Shown piece after piece: positions 1 to 13,000 of a stretch of 64,000 bases of DNA; position 1 is the stretch's first letter; every line of letters begins with the position of its first letter. The translations under genes and the position numbers were made by a program. The stretch spans positions 18,132,570 through 18,196,569 of the forward strand of contig OY754981.1 in the NCBI GenBank assembly GCA_963576475.1, given 5' to 3'. The notes below the pieces were generated by a model. The model searched no databases, was not told the DNA's origin, and worked only from the letters and a program-made list of their open reading frames with translations. This DNA is from Molanna angustata (lineage: Eukaryota; Arthropoda; Insecta; Trichoptera; Molannidae).

Positions 1-299
1 TTATATACCTATGTATGTATTAAATACTTTTTAATTTTAGCTTTAATATAGTGATCTAAGATTGATTTCAAATGCTATAAGAAAAAAAACACCATTTTTA
101 TTTGGATATTATTTAGGCATTTAGTATATTTTTTTTGGACAAAAACACTACGATTTCCATAATCATCACGCACTTTACATTTCAAGTAATTTTCATGTTA
201 TTGTGGATTTAAGAATAAGTTCCAACAGTTTTCAATTTTACACAGTTTTCTGTAATTTTGTGTTCATTCTATGAACTAATGAATACATGTTTTTTTTTA

Positions 300-630
300 A
301 AGAATGAATATGAAATCACTCATAGCAGAATTCAAACTCGCGACCACTGGATTACTAACTCAACACGCTAACTGCTCTGGCATCACCCATATAATATCAA
401 TCTATATAATATGTAATCAATTCAATACTAAAATTTTAAAATAGCACATTTCTTTTGAAGAATGAATATGTTCTTGTACAAGTATATATACATCCTCATA
501 CATTCCCTAAACTAATCATAAATGCTTGTGCTATAGGTTAATGAAATAGGTCGTGGCAAGATTTGAACTCGCTACTACTGGATTACTAACCCAGCGCTCT
601 GACCGCTCTGCCACCACTCATATTATATTT
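300..630 (-). mobile_element. tRNA-derived SINE (family 2), two adjacent heads
   Basis: Two minus-strand tRNA-like heads (about 330-390 and 555-620) carry GGTGGTGGCAGAGCGGTCAG and GAGTTCAAATC-like boxes. The second is followed by the body GCACAAGCATTTATG...GGATGTATATATACTTGTAC. Too degenerate to be tRNA genes. Confidence 0.5.
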
Positions 631-671
631 TGGCATACTTTGTTTTTTTTTTACATAACTATTTTATTTTG

Positions 672-1043
672 TATTGCTTCTCGTGTAACTAACAGGTACT
701 ATGTCAAGTATTATTTTAAAACGCACCCAATAACATGTTGCCATATTCTGGAGACTTATGATATTTATCGTCTTACTGGTACTATGTCAAATATTATTTT
801 AAAACGCACCCAATAACATGTTGCCACATTCTGGAGACTTATGATATTTATCGTCTTACTGGTACTATGTCAAATATTATTTTTAAAACGCACCCAATAA
901 CATGTTGCCACATTCTGGAGACTTATGATATTTATCGTCTTACTGATCCAGACTGAAAACAATTAAAAACTGTGTCTCCACCGGAATCGAACCCGGGACC
1001 TTTCGCTTAGAATTCAGATATCTAACCCTCTGAGCCTCGAAGG
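672..1043 (-). mobile_element. tRNA-derived SINE (family 1) with triplicated body
   Basis: Minus-strand tRNA-like head (GAGGGTTAG... then GGTCCCGGGTTCGATTCC at about 980-1,000) and a body GCACCCAATAACA...GGTACTATGTC. An 83-bp part of the body occurs three times in tandem (695-945). Confidence 0.6.
695..945. repeat. Tandem repeat, 3 units of 83-84 bp
   Basis: GGTACTATGTCAA occurs at 695, 778 and 861 with nearly identical following sequence. It is an internal part of SINE family 1. Confidence 0.85.
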
Positions 1044-1049
1044 CTGATA

Positions 1050-2540
1050 TAAATGATATTTGTATATTATTTAAATTAAGTTTTATTTATTTTATGTGTA
1101 TGTGATTCATGTAATTATTATGTATTAATGATTTTATCAAAATCTTGTTTGATATTCAAGCCAGGTAAATATTTTTTTCGTTGCGTTATTATTTATTACA
1201 ATAATTTCACAAATAAGTTTCATTTATGTAAATGAAATTATATTACGATCAATTTTTTTTTTAAAACAATACCTAAGATTGTTTAATTTATTTTTATAAA
1301 TTGTTATTGAAGTCTAAATTTATATCTCATAAAAATATAGAATATTGTTCATTTGAGGACTTTGCAAAAAACCTTTGTTCTTCATATTGTTTAATTTTGT
1401 ATCACACAATATTATATTGTGTTTTGTCTGTTTGATTTCTTAACTTAAAAAGTTTGATGAATTCATTAACCAATTTAGTGAAGTTGCTACTATCAATAAT
1501 TGATTCAATTTATTTTGAAAATAAGTTGCCGCTGCACAAGAAGCCGCTAGAAGGATTTCTCTACAAAGCCTCTAGATTCCTTCTAAATCTACGAGCAATA
1601 ACAAAATAAATTTGTCTGATATTATTAACCCAATGTTTATTTGGTAATAATAAAATTAGTTCAGATAATGTATGATTTTTGATTAATTTTTTAATGTTTT
1701 CACTCTTTAAAAAGTAATAAATTAACTAACAAATTGTCACAACAAACTTCCGATTTATTTTGTATAAAACTGGTTATTTTTATGATGTGAATACAATTTT
1801 GTTTATTTATACATATAATATGTATACAGTGATTTGTTGTGCACTAATTATTGTAACATAAGATCTCATTTAGTACAACATTATTATTTACACATGACAT
1901 GTCACTCAAGGTTAAACAATATGTATAAAATATATGATAAATTTGTTTAAAGTATAAAACATTTAAATTGTTTAATTAAATAAAAGCTTTTTAATTAGTA
2001 AATCTAAGCTTAAATTATTGTCTATTCAAAATAATATATTATAAAATAAAATAAAAAATTCACGCTATTTATGATTATAATATTTATTTCATGCCTTCAT
2101 ACCATCACTGCATATCTTATAAAAGGAAATTAACTGCACATGTGCGTATTCCCATACACCATCTAATTTCACCTAAAAAGCCAACATTCACAATGGGTGG
2201 TGAACCTCATTGCTGAACTTTGTGAGATGTTATTTTTTATACCATTAGGCTATATTCAGTTTTTTAGCATTATAGTACTGAAATGCCAAATTTGCTTTTG
2301 TATAAGGTTTTACTGCACTTAGGGACTATGTTATATCATGGAAATAACAAAGTGGCACATAAAAGCTTTAATATGTGAAAAATCTATGGTAAGTATTTTC
2401 CTCATTACACTTAAATAATACCTATTCTCGAAGAAATAAACTCTTCAGCATTTCTAGCATGATCTATACTCCATTGGGATTTTAGTTTATTTTTATTGAA
2501 TATGAAAATGTAACTTATCTTTATTCATCTTCCTGTCGTG
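1050..2540. other. AT-rich non-coding DNA
   Basis: No gene is seen. A block at about 2,145-2,240 (AACATTCACAATGGGTGGTG, TTTGTGAGATGTTATTTT) recurs at about 47,020-47,075 and is probably the 3' end of an unidentified dispersed repeat. Confidence 0.5.
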
Positions 2541-2870
2541 TTGGTCAACACATATGTGCTTAAATACCCATCCGCTTTCAGAAGGCCACAAACTCGTTTA
2601 TTAAGAACTTCCCAATCTCACTGGCTAGGAGCCAATGGCATTCTATTAGGTGCTCGCTGTCCTGCGTTTGTTCCACAGTCGCACATTGTTTTCAGCCATT
2701 CCCTGGTGGTTTTTCCTTGTACGACCGACCCCAATCCTAATCCTCGATGGTTTTCCATATTGGTCACGGTTGGTCATGTCCTGGGGGCAGTGGTTCTGTT
2801 GGTGTATTAAATGGCTCCTTGTGTGCCCTCCACAGGAGCACTCTTACAGTCATTCCTATGTAAAGCTAGT

Positions 2871-3766
2871 CCAACTGTCGATTTGTTTAAGAGGATTTAT
2901 TTCTCTTAACATATCAACAAATTTAAAACCTTAGTCAAGTATGTGAGGGAATTTTGTATGGCGTAGTGAACTTTTTGCATGTTTTTTCCAACTTTGAAGT
3001 CAAAAAACACCATCTTAGGGATTTGGCAGCATACATTATTAATTATTTCAGGGGTAAACTGCGTCAAATTCTGATCCTCAAGAGGATCAGTCGTCTGCCA
3101 ATGTTTTGCCTGTATCACAACAGACATTTTCAAAGGTGCCTCATTGATACATTTCCGTCTCAAAAGGTAATACGTGAGGGACATCACTCAAGTAGGAAGG
3201 AGGTAAGCTTCCGACTTGAACAGTCGCACATGCATTATAGATGGAAATTTATCAAAAAGGCACCTTTGAAAATGCCTGTTGAGATACAGGCAAAACATCG
3301 ACAGATGAGTATTCCTCTCAAGGATCAGGTTTCGATGCGGGTTACCCCCCCCCCCCCCCCCCCCCCGAAATAATTAATAGTAACATCTTTTGCACCGGTA
3401 AAAACCTACGAGTAAAATATATACTCGGAGTAGAAAATTTTATGTGTTGATGCATAGAGCCAAAATTTTAGGTCTAGATAACTTTTATAATCAGAAAATG
3501 GATTTTTTTAGTCAGAGGTTATCAACTTTTAATTTTTTTATTTATATTTTTACATATTGCAAAAACTATAAAAGAACTTTGAAAAACTGTCATCTTATAG
3601 AAGTATTTGTCATGAATAAGTTCCAGGGTTTCTCAACCTTTTTTAATTAGGAAAATATTAAGTTATGAGAAAATTCTGTTCTTCACTGCTTATATTTCCA
3701 AAAATAAAAAAAATATTAATAAATTGCGAAACACCCCAACTAGGTAATATAATTTTCTATAACTAG
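2871..3766 (-). mobile_element. Helentron-like non-autonomous element, old reversed copy
   Basis: It begins (reversed) with the TCCAACTGTCGAT terminal motif and follows the reverse complement of the family body, including the GTTATCAACTTTTGAATTTT and GAAACACCCCAACTAG blocks. It is much more diverged than the other copies. A ~300-bp foreign stretch (about 3,060-3,370) with a 20-base poly-C run interrupts it. It abuts the forward copy at 3,770 head to head. Confidence 0.6.
3345..3366. repeat. Poly-C run of about 20 bases
   Basis: A near-pure C homopolymer sits inside the old Helentron-like copy. Its length is likely to be unstable or misassembled. Confidence 0.8.
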
Positions 3767-3768
3767 TT

Positions 3769-4800
3769 GCATGTAACACATGAGATCCAACTGTCGATAG
3801 CGATAGTATGTATAGTTGAAGAATATGTACCAAACTATAAACCTATAGATACAAATTATTGAATATTTTCAGATATTTTGTTTTCTATACAACATATGTA
3901 GGTATGTATGTCAAGATAGGATAGTATGGAGGAAGATCCTTTTTCCTACCCAGAATATGCAAATAGCATGATGGTATGTATGTATGTTTGGAGTCGAAGT
4001 ATCAAACTATTAAGTCTTCTTACATATTGTGTATAGGCGACTGCCATACAAAATGTATGAAGCGATGTCGTCACTAAATTCAATTTTTAAAAAAAATGTT
4101 AAAAAAAAATTGAGATCTTCTACTACATTGCTGATATTTTTTATAGAAAATTAAATTATCTAGTTGGGGTGTTTCGGCTTTTTTCGATAATTGTAAAAGT
4201 TTTGGAAATATAGGCAGTTAAACTCATAAATTTATCATAAAAAAAATATTTTTCTTAATAAAAAATGTTTGAAAAACCCTGGAATTTTTTTGAAAAAACT
4301 AATTTGAGATTTTGTATTTGTCTATGTTTGTACCAATTTTCAGCGTTCTAGCGTTTATGGTTTCTGAGATATATGGAAAAATAAAATAAAAATTCAAAAG
4401 TTGATAACCCCTGACTGAAACAAAAATTCAAAATTCCGAGTATAAAAGTTTTGTAGGCCTGTAACTGTTTATATATTCTGAAATTTTAGGCTCTGTAAAT
4501 TGAGCGGATCAAAAGTTATAAGGGGGGGACGGACACACAGACACACACACACACAGACACACAGACACACACACAGACACACACACACACAGACACACGA
4601 AATGTTCTACTCCGAATTCTGAGTAAATCCGTGTATGGAACATATATGCTGCGAAGCCTCTAAGTTGGTGTTTTTTGACTTCAAAGTTGGAAAAGCCGTG
4701 AAAAAAGTAGACCTCTCCATACAATTCTCGCGTATTCTGGCTTGATACATTGTCGATATGTTAAGAGAACAAAGTTCTCCTGAACAAATCGACAGTTGGA
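3769..4800 (+). mobile_element. Helentron-like (HINE-type) non-autonomous element, copy 1
   Basis: It starts at ACTAGTTGCATGTAACACAT; the inverted motif TCCAACTGTCGAT begins ~17 bp inside the left end and its complement ATCGACAGTTGGA is the exact right end. A short hairpin GAGAAC-AAA-GTTCTC (4765-4779) lies ~20 bp before the right end, and a CACACAGA microsatellite sits at about 4,540-4,600. Offset inverted ends plus a 3' hairpin plus an internal microsatellite are features described for Helentron-derived elements such as DINE-1. No protein is encoded. Confidence 0.6.
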
Positions 4801-4851
4801 AAATTCAATTTAGTGACAACATTTTATCATACAATTTTTATGGTAGAATAC

Positions 4852-5890
4852 ACTAGTTGCATGTAACACATGAGATCCAACTGTCGATAGCGATAGTATG
4901 TATAGTTGAAGAATATGTACCAAACTATAAACCCATAGATACAAATTATTGAATATTTTCAGATATTTTGTTTTCTATACAACATATGTAGGTATGTATG
5001 TCAAGATAGGATAGTATGGAGGAAGATCCTTTTTCCTACCGAGAATATGCAAATAGCATGATGGTATGTATGTATGTTTGGAGTCGAAGTATCAAACTAT
5101 TAAGTCTTCTTACATATTGTGTATAGGCGACTGCCATACAAAATGTATGAAGCGATGTCGTCACTAAATTCAATTTTTAAAAAAAATGTTAAAAAAAAAT
5201 TGAGATCTTCTACTACATTGCTGATATTTTTTATAGAAAATTAAATTATCTAGTTGGGGTGTTTCGGCTTTTTTCGATAATTGTAAAAGTTTTGGAAATA
5301 TAGGCAGTTAAACTCATAAATTTATCATAAAAAAAATATTTTTCTTAATAAAAAATGTTTGAGAAACCCTGGAATTTTTTTGAAAAAACTAATTTGAGAT
5401 TTTGTATTTGTCTATGTTTGTACCAATTTTCAGCGTTCTAGCGTTTATGGTTTCTGAGATATATGGAAAAATAAAATAAAAATTCAAAAGTTGATAACCC
5501 CTGACTGAAACAAAAATTCGAAATTCCGAGTATAAAAGTTTTGTAGGCCTGTAACTGTTTATATATTCTGAAATTTTAGGCTCTGTTTATTGAGCGGATC
5601 AAAAGTTATAAGGGGGGGACGGACACACAGACACACACACAGACACACACACAGACACACACACAGACACACACACACACAGACACACGAAATGTTCTAC
5701 TCCGAATTCTGAGTAAATCCGTGTATGGAACATATATGCTGCGAAGCCTCTAAGTTGGTGTTTTTTGACTTCAAAGTTGGAAAAGCCGTGAAAAAAGTAG
5801 ACCTCTCCATACAATTCTCGCGTATTCTGGCTTGATACATTGTCGATATGTTAAGAGAACAAAGTTCTCCTGAACAAATCGACAGTTGGA
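4852..5890 (+). mobile_element. Helentron-like element, copy 2
   Basis: It is nearly identical to copy 1, which ends 51 bp upstream, in the same orientation. It differs mainly in the number and phase of the CACACAGA microsatellite units. It has the same 3' hairpin and terminal motif. Confidence 0.6.
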
Positions 5891-5894
5891 TAAT

Positions 5895-6353
5895 ATCTAG
5901 AAGGAACTTTAGAGTTTGATACTTTTTCTTCATATATACCAGGGACGATCCTAGAACCTCCAAGCCGCGCAACTCTGGACAATAAAAAATTGGGAAATGT
6001 GTTTTTTTTTATTTAAGTCTGTGACTAAATGCGTAGGTATATAAAAACGTTATATTTGTGATTTAATAAAATTACACTAGCTTAAAAAAAATATTGATGT
6101 CAATATTATTTGCCACTGAAACCTTAAAAATTTAATATTTTTAATCATTTATACATACATATAGATAAGAGATATTAAGAGTATTTTGTAGATTGAGTAG
6201 AATGTATTATTAATAGGTAAATTAATAAAATTGGATAGATTGTCTTTCACAGTGATAGAGAAATACAAGAAAAAACCAAAAAAACACTATTATAAGAAGA
6301 CGAGCATTCTTATAAAAGTGATTCAATTCGTTGTTTACCAAAAGAATAAAATA
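5895..6353. other. AT-rich non-coding DNA
   Basis: Nothing is recognised between the second Helentron-like copy and the 45-bp duplication apart from short AT-rich frames. Confidence 0.4.
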
Positions 6354-6436
6354 CCATTGTATATATTATGTATATACCATCAAGGCAAGGTAAACACCAT
6401 TGTATATATTATGTATATACCATCAAGGCAAGGTAT
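6354..6436. repeat. Tandem duplication, 2 units of ~45 bp
   Basis: CATTGTATATATTATGTATA followed by TACCATCAAGGCAAGGTA occurs twice in succession. Confidence 0.8.
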
Positions 6437-6570
6437 GTAAACACCTATTCTATCCTATTATCCTATCTCCTGCCCTACATGTTTTGTATATGAGAACAAA
6501 ATATCTTAAAATATTCAATTATTTGGATTAAAGGTTGTAAAGTTTGGTAAATAGTTTGTATAGTTTTTCG

Positions 6571-6860
6571 GCCTTTGTCGCTCAGTTGGTTGGGTGTCTA
6601 ATTGCTGATCCAAAGGTCCCGGGTTTGATTCCTGGATCTGTGAGAGGATTTTTTTTTCTTGCTGAGCATGGTCCTTTTGAGTTGGAGAGGTTGTTTTCAT
6701 TTATTTTATTTTATTGTTTACATCTTGTATTTTGTATGTACATTAACTTCTTCAGCTCAATAAATGTATTATTATTATTATTAATATCTTAAGTCTCATG
6801 AACGTGGCAACTTGTTATTGGGTGCACGTTAAATTATTATTTGACATAGTACCTGTTAGT
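6571..6860 (+). mobile_element. tRNA-derived SINE (family 1)
   Basis: The head GTCGCTCAGTTGGTTGGG with GGTCCCGGGTTTGATTCC shows Pol III A- and B-box-like segments. The tail GTGGCAACTTGTTATTGGG...ACATAGTACCTGTTAGTTGCC matches the reversed body of the copies at 0.7 and 40.4 kb. ATT repeats and extra sequence lie between. Confidence 0.6.
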
Positions 6861-6864
6861 TGCC

Positions 6865-8399
6865 TGAAGCAATATAAAAATAAAATATTTTTCAACTTTA
6901 CATACTATTGCCAACGACAATAGAATCACAATATAGTATAAAGATATATAATATAGGTATATAATTATAATATTTATTAAATTATTATATGGCAATAATA
7001 TTATTATACTGTAAGTAGTGGATTTCATTTATGTTACATGCAACTAGTATAATATTGCTTGGAGGAAGTATGATTACATGCATACTAGGTTTATTAGTAG
7101 GTACCTCAATATGTAGTTTACATCACCTATTATTTAACTCTATTATATTTCATACAAAAAGACATATTTAAAAAAAAAATGAAATTTGGTTGTTTAAAAA
7201 TGACCTTGAAATACGAAACAAATGAGGAATTTCCAAGGTCAAAAATATATTAATTAATTCACTACACCCACAATAAAGCCAAAATGGCATTTTATTGATA
7301 CAATAATTTTGATTGTTTAAAGACCAACCTGTTAATCATATTATTATTGATTTAAAAAACATGTTCTAATATAAATTAATATAGACAATTTTCTATACAG
7401 AAAGGCGACGAAAACGTAACGCGACAAATAATAATTGATAGAGGTGATGATATAAATAGGTACTTGAATTTGTACTGAAAAAATTCAAATATTATTATTT
7501 TAAGTAGGTATACAAATACTTAGGTATTTTCAAATAATACAAAATAAATCATTGTATTGCTATCAAATGTTATTTGTACTCCAACCATAGAATAATAATA
7601 CTATTATTATTATTTTATGACTACAAATTATTTTCAAATTATACTACAACCAGTAATATGTCCATAACATATCACTAACTACGACCCTATTTTTCGTATA
7701 CAGTGCCGGCGTCACATGAATTTTAAACAAGAGGCAGGGATGGTGTAACGTGGGACTTGCATTTACTTATACTAGTGGGAAAAATCGACTCCAGTTTTTT
7801 TCTACAAAAATTTCTACATATGTGAGCATCTAGTTTGTAATATTAAATATTACGAACTTTAACCATTCACGCATACATATTATGCGGTAGGATACATATA
7901 ACACAATAATCATAATTAATGAATTAGGTAAGGAAAAAATTATTTTTTTCGAGAAGTAAGAAAAAGAAATGTATAAGTCAAGTATACATTGTATACTTAG
8001 ATTATATAAGATAATTGTATACGATTTCGGCAAACTTAATACAAAAGTGGGAATAATAGAGATGAGAGCATGTGAAGTATCGAATAATTTGATTAAATAG
8101 ATGGCCTTGTCAAATCTGGTTACCCAATGTCAGAAATGTTTGAAAAAATCTCGAAAAAAACGCATAACAATCACTTCGATGGACATGAAGATATCTGCGA
8201 GACATAGTTCCGCTCCGCATCGAGCGTCTTGATGATTACCAACACTACTAACAAAAAGATAATAATAAATTCTCACTTTCTAGGCAAAAAACTTATTTAA
8301 TCGTAAAATTAACACGCATATTATTGTTCAATGCATTTTTTGACGAATTTATAGAAATTTAAATGAAAATATATTTTTTAATTTAAAAAATAATTTTTA
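6865..8399. other. AT-rich non-coding DNA upstream of woc
   Basis: No protein is seen. A ~17-bp reversed left end of the Helentron-like family (GTTACATGCAACTAGTA) lies at about 7,034-7,050 without its body. Confidence 0.45.
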
Positions 8400-9365
8400 T
8401 GCCAACATTGGCAGCATCGTATGTCGCGCTGCCTTTGGTTACAAAATGGTGCGCGTTTGTTGTGCTTTCGGCAGTGTTGTGCGTTAAATACATTTATATA
8501 TCGTTTAAATTAAAGGTATCATACTTTATTTTAGTTTTTAATAGTTTATATTCTGTTTCGGGTTTAAATTTTTCTATTTGTGATGATTATATTGTCGTAC
8601 TTTCATCGTTTCTGGCTAATACAAAATCTCCAATACAGTCAAAGCAACTTCAATAAACGCTCGGTATAACATTTGCGTTTGGCACGTTTGTCGGTTTCTT
8701 TCTTAAATTTAGATTTATATTATTTTAAAAAATGTGTATATATGTGATATTATTGTACCGTTTGATACATCGGGTGTTTGTTTGTCGATTGAAATAAATA
8801 AATACATAAAAACCCTTCAATGATAAGCGCGGGATCTTTGGTAATTTGCCTCGTTTTATGGTGGCTCCTCCTTTCCTATGTCACGTTGTTTTTAACGCAC
8901 TCGAAAACACCTATCGTATTTAATTTTGTAGTTTCGCCGATTGGCGTTTGTTTTTGTATTATTTTAAAATAGTGGCGGCGCTTTTAGTAAATAGTTGATT
9001 TTTATATATTCCTTTTACATTGTGTATTTATAATTTGTATTTCGTTCTGATAAATCCCGCCTTCTTACGAAATGTCAAAAAGTTCTAACCTTTCCTTACA
9101 AAGTGTCATTGTTTGGATTGGTGTTCAATGTTGGCTATACGATTCATTCTTTTGAAACATTTGGCAGTAGGTAATCAAACAATTTCAGCTGGTTTCAAGA
9201 AAGAATCATAATATTACCTATTGTCATATTTTCAATTTTTATGCAGATAAGCCTAACGTAAATAAAAGATTTAGGTTAATAAATGTATAAAAACATTCTC
9301 CAATTACATTGTATCTAATGAATGGATTATTATGAAGTACATTAAATATTCGTAATTTTTTTCAG
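8400..9365 (+). promoter_or_regulatory. Probable woc promoter / 5'-UTR region
   Basis: There is no convincing protein here. The stretch is locally richer in CG dinucleotides than the surrounding AT-rich DNA (around 8,420-9,100), and it lies directly upstream of the 5'-UTR acceptor at 9364-9365. The first untranslated exon and the transcription start probably lie here. A possible donor is the CAGTAG|GTAATC context near 9,168. The exact start is not visible. Confidence 0.35.
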
Positions 9366-10000
9366 GTTTGTGATGTATACATATTTATTCCCTTCATACA
9401 TTACGTCTTAGTGAATGCCTTAAAAAATGGAAGAGCAAGAGGCATCTGGAGCGAAGCCTGAAAGTAGTGATTTGCCCGACGGTCTGGAAGCTGTCAGTCC
9501 AGAGTCCGATAATGGGGAGTTGTCAACTAACAAAGAAATTGATGTTTCTAATTCGATCGACGTGGACTTACAGTCCAATGTAGACAAGCGTGTTGCGACA
9601 GACACTGCTGAAGATGCCACCGAAGAACAAACGGAATCCGATAAAGCTCAAGAAGAAAGTGCCGATAATGAAGAAAAGAAAGAAGACCAAGTTGAATCTT
9701 CTAGAGAGAATGAGACTGTGTTAGAAAACAATGTGGATTTTGTTGATAGTGTAAATAAAGAAGCTCAATCGAGTGAATGTGACGTAACGGACAGTGAAAA
9801 TAAAATTAGTGACGATGTATCAAGGAACATTAGTGATATGGAAAAGAATGTGTCAAGTGATGTTGAGGAGCCCATGGATGTAGATACTGAGGGTGCCGTG
9901 GAAGTCAAACAAAATGGACCCGAAGAGTGCCACGACGAAAGAGATATTCATCAAGACGAGAATGATGTTTTAAAAAAAGTTTCTTCTCTTATCGAAGAAG
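9366..10000 (+). CDS. woc: woc exon with start codon: 5'-UTR end and acidic N-terminus
   Basis: A T-rich tract ending in CAG (9363-9365) opens this exon, so at least one untranslated exon lies further upstream. ATG is at 9427 and residues 1-191 follow. The chain is very rich in Glu, Asp, Ser and Asn, with no Cys pairs and no hydrophobic core, so it is probably disordered. The donor GTAAGT at 10001 leaves phase 1. Confidence 0.85.
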
Positions 10001-13000
10001 GTAAGTATTTTCATTTTTGATATCTTTTTAATTTATTTATATAAGGCAAATCCCAGAAATCAGGAGAAATGAAAGAATTATTTTGCTTTAAATGTATCAT
10101 ACTTTTTGTACGGAGTAGCTTTAAATGTATCATACTTTTTGTACGGAGTAGCTTTAAATGTATCATACTTTTTGTACGGAGTATGACATTTAATTAAGAA
10201 ATTAATACTCTCAACGAATATTATTATTTCCAGTAAAAATAATGCCTGTTTTTCTGTTATTAAATGACAATACACATAGTGCCTAGTTCATGTATCAATT
10301 TAGCAAAAGAAAAGATAACTCATACATTAAATTATCTTTTCTTTTCCATTACTAAATTGACACATTGATAAGGCACTCAAATGTGGCTTTGCGTAGAAGT
10401 TCAATTTGGTTAGCCTTGGATATCAAAGCTATTTGATATACTGAATTCTCTTTTTACACAGTAAATATGTTACACTCAATACTCTGTAAAATAATTATCA
10501 AAGCAAAGTAAATTGATTTACTTAAATCTTTCATTAATAAAACAAATCCAAATCCGGAGACTAAATTGCCCTGTTTAGTTTTGTACTTTAAATTTTGTAT
10601 TGTAAAAATTTAGATTCAACGAGAATGTTCATGGCAGAGCTGTTAGTGAATTAAACTGGCAAGATTAAGAGTTTTACCCATAGTTTAGGGAAAATATGAA
10701 GATGTGTATTCACTTGTTTCATAAAGGTAATAATTTATTAAAAAAAAAAAAACATTTATATTGTGGTAGTGAGGTATTTTAAGTATTTAAGTCATAAACA
10801 TTCACACACTTTTTTCAGGCATTTTAGCATGGTTGGAAGTAATTTTTTAAGATCATTTTTTTACATAACCATAATTTCTTTTGTTGTAGATGAAAAAATG
10901 GATGTTGACGATCAGGTTCCTACTAGTCAAGATAAAATTACTCATGAAGAAGACGATAAGGACGAGGTTGACGCTACCAACAAAGACAGTGATAAAGTTG
11001 GAGAATTAGAAACATGTGAAAAGGATTCAAAGAAATTAGATAAAAGTAAAGACAATGAGGAATTAGGTTCTACCAGTAAAAGCAAACAATCTGAAGTGAC
11101 GGATATAGAAGAAGGTGAAGTAATTGACAAAGATAAACGAAAATCAATAGATGACGATACAAGAGAAAATCCTGAATTTGAAAGTGCTCCAGAAGTTGCA
11201 GAAATTTCACAAAATGATACACAAGTAAATATTATTTTTTTTTGCAATAGCCGACTTATTTATATTAATAACAATTAGATACTATTTACTATAATGAAAG
11301 ATGCCTGTAAGAAAGATGGAGAGACAGTACACGTCACAAGAGGCAGAAAACTAAGATGAAAAATAAATGTAATATTATTAATATTTTCAGAATTCACATG
11401 GTTAATTTTTAATTATACATTTCCTCAAAATAATTTGCAGATCAATGCGTATATTGTAAATTATTCAAGAAATCAAAATAAAATGCAACAAATCCACCAA
11501 TCATATTTTCAATTGGGAATAATTCACCCGTCCAGATATTTTACATATCAAAGGATTAAACTATAATAAGAAGGCCGCTTTATTACCAATCAACCCTATT
11601 GATTCTTGAGTTTGAAAAGTCTTCAACGATTCTATGTGTATTATTACTGATTTTTGCATTTTTCTTGATAATATTTTTTCATGTACTTGGTGTTTTTTAA
11701 CATTTCCTGTTTATAAAAAGTAACAAACCTTCATTTATTTCTTGTTTAGGGCTTAGATCCATTTGACGAATTATTGAAAGAAGATTCATCGAAAGCGGCA
11801 GTGAGTAAATCATCAAAAAAGAAGTCACAACGTTTAAAAAGCAAAGGCAATCAAGATACACTGGACGATGACATGGATACTTCAACTGTTAACGACCTCA
11901 CTGAGACAATTGGTATGTTTTTAATTCTTGTATAATTGGAATGCAATAAAAGATAACCATTTGGTTTTGTTATATCTAGATTGGTTATAACTAAATGAAA
12001 TTCTTATAACAATATGGAACCAATTGAACATTGTTGAGTTCAACAAACTATCCCCATGATGATAGGCATAGTGAGTATACAAGTCATCTTCTTCCCATCT
12101 TAGTCGGGGTCGGCCCCAATACTTAAAAAATGATTAATTTGATATGATATTTAATAGGTTGGATAAAAATCCTATTTTCGCATATAGTATGTTTTTTTTT
12201 TAAATAAAATGAATATGTCCTTGTTAAACAAGTACATATACATCTTCCTACGTTCCCTAAAATAAGCAAATAAATGCTTGTGCTATAGGTGAACGAAATC
12301 GGTCGAGGCAAAACTAAGACTTGTAATTATTATTATTATTATTAATTAACAGGCAGGCAGCTATTGGTGATGGGCCTGTATCATGTGCTTCTTTGTGTAA
12401 TGTGCATCCAATCTGTTTTTAAATTGATTGAGTGTCCAGCACTCACAACTTTACCTGGTAAACTGTTCCAGGCATCCACCACCCTGTTGGTCAGGAAGTG
12501 CTTCCTTGGATTCAGAGAAAATGATGTTTTATTCAACTTTAAGTGATGGCCCCTCAGTTGTGGACTGTGATTCATTGTAAAAAAGTTATCAAAAACACTA
12601 CAGTGATAATAGCCATACAAGATTTTGTATGTCTCGATCATATCCCCACGGTTCCGGCGTTCCTGCAGAGTTGGGATTTTTAAAATTTACAGCGTTTCTG
12701 AGTATTCTAGACCACCCATTCCAATTGGCAGTTTGGTTGCTCGTCTTTGCACTTTTTCAAGCAGTGTAATGTCTTTGATGAAGTAAGGATTCCATATTTG
12801 AAACCCATACTCTAGGATCGGCCTCACATAAGTTTTATATATTTCTAGGAAAACTTGAACAGTTAGGTGGTGAAATGATTTCTTGATAAGATAAAGAGTA
12901 GAATTGGCTCTCTTAACAAACATTGTGATATGTTCACACCATTTCAAAACCTCCCAGATAGTAATGCCCGTCTTCTTGTTTTTTGACTGGAGTTATCAGG

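Noticed and set aside
970..1045. tRNA-like segments (also near 6,600 and 40,500)
   Set aside because: A/B-box-like sequences are present, but the cloverleaf is incomplete and each is joined to a repeated body, so they are SINE heads and not tRNA genes.
4509..4724. Recurring open frame (MYGEVYFFHGFSNFEVKKHQ...) at six places
   Set aside because: It is part of the Helentron-like element and runs into the CACACAGA microsatellite. It lies on the strand opposite to the hairpin end, varies with repeat length and has no domain.
8399..8656. Hydrophobic 85-residue frame upstream of woc
   Set aside because: No motif, no splice support, and AT-rich composition like the surrounding non-coding DNA. More likely promoter-proximal sequence.
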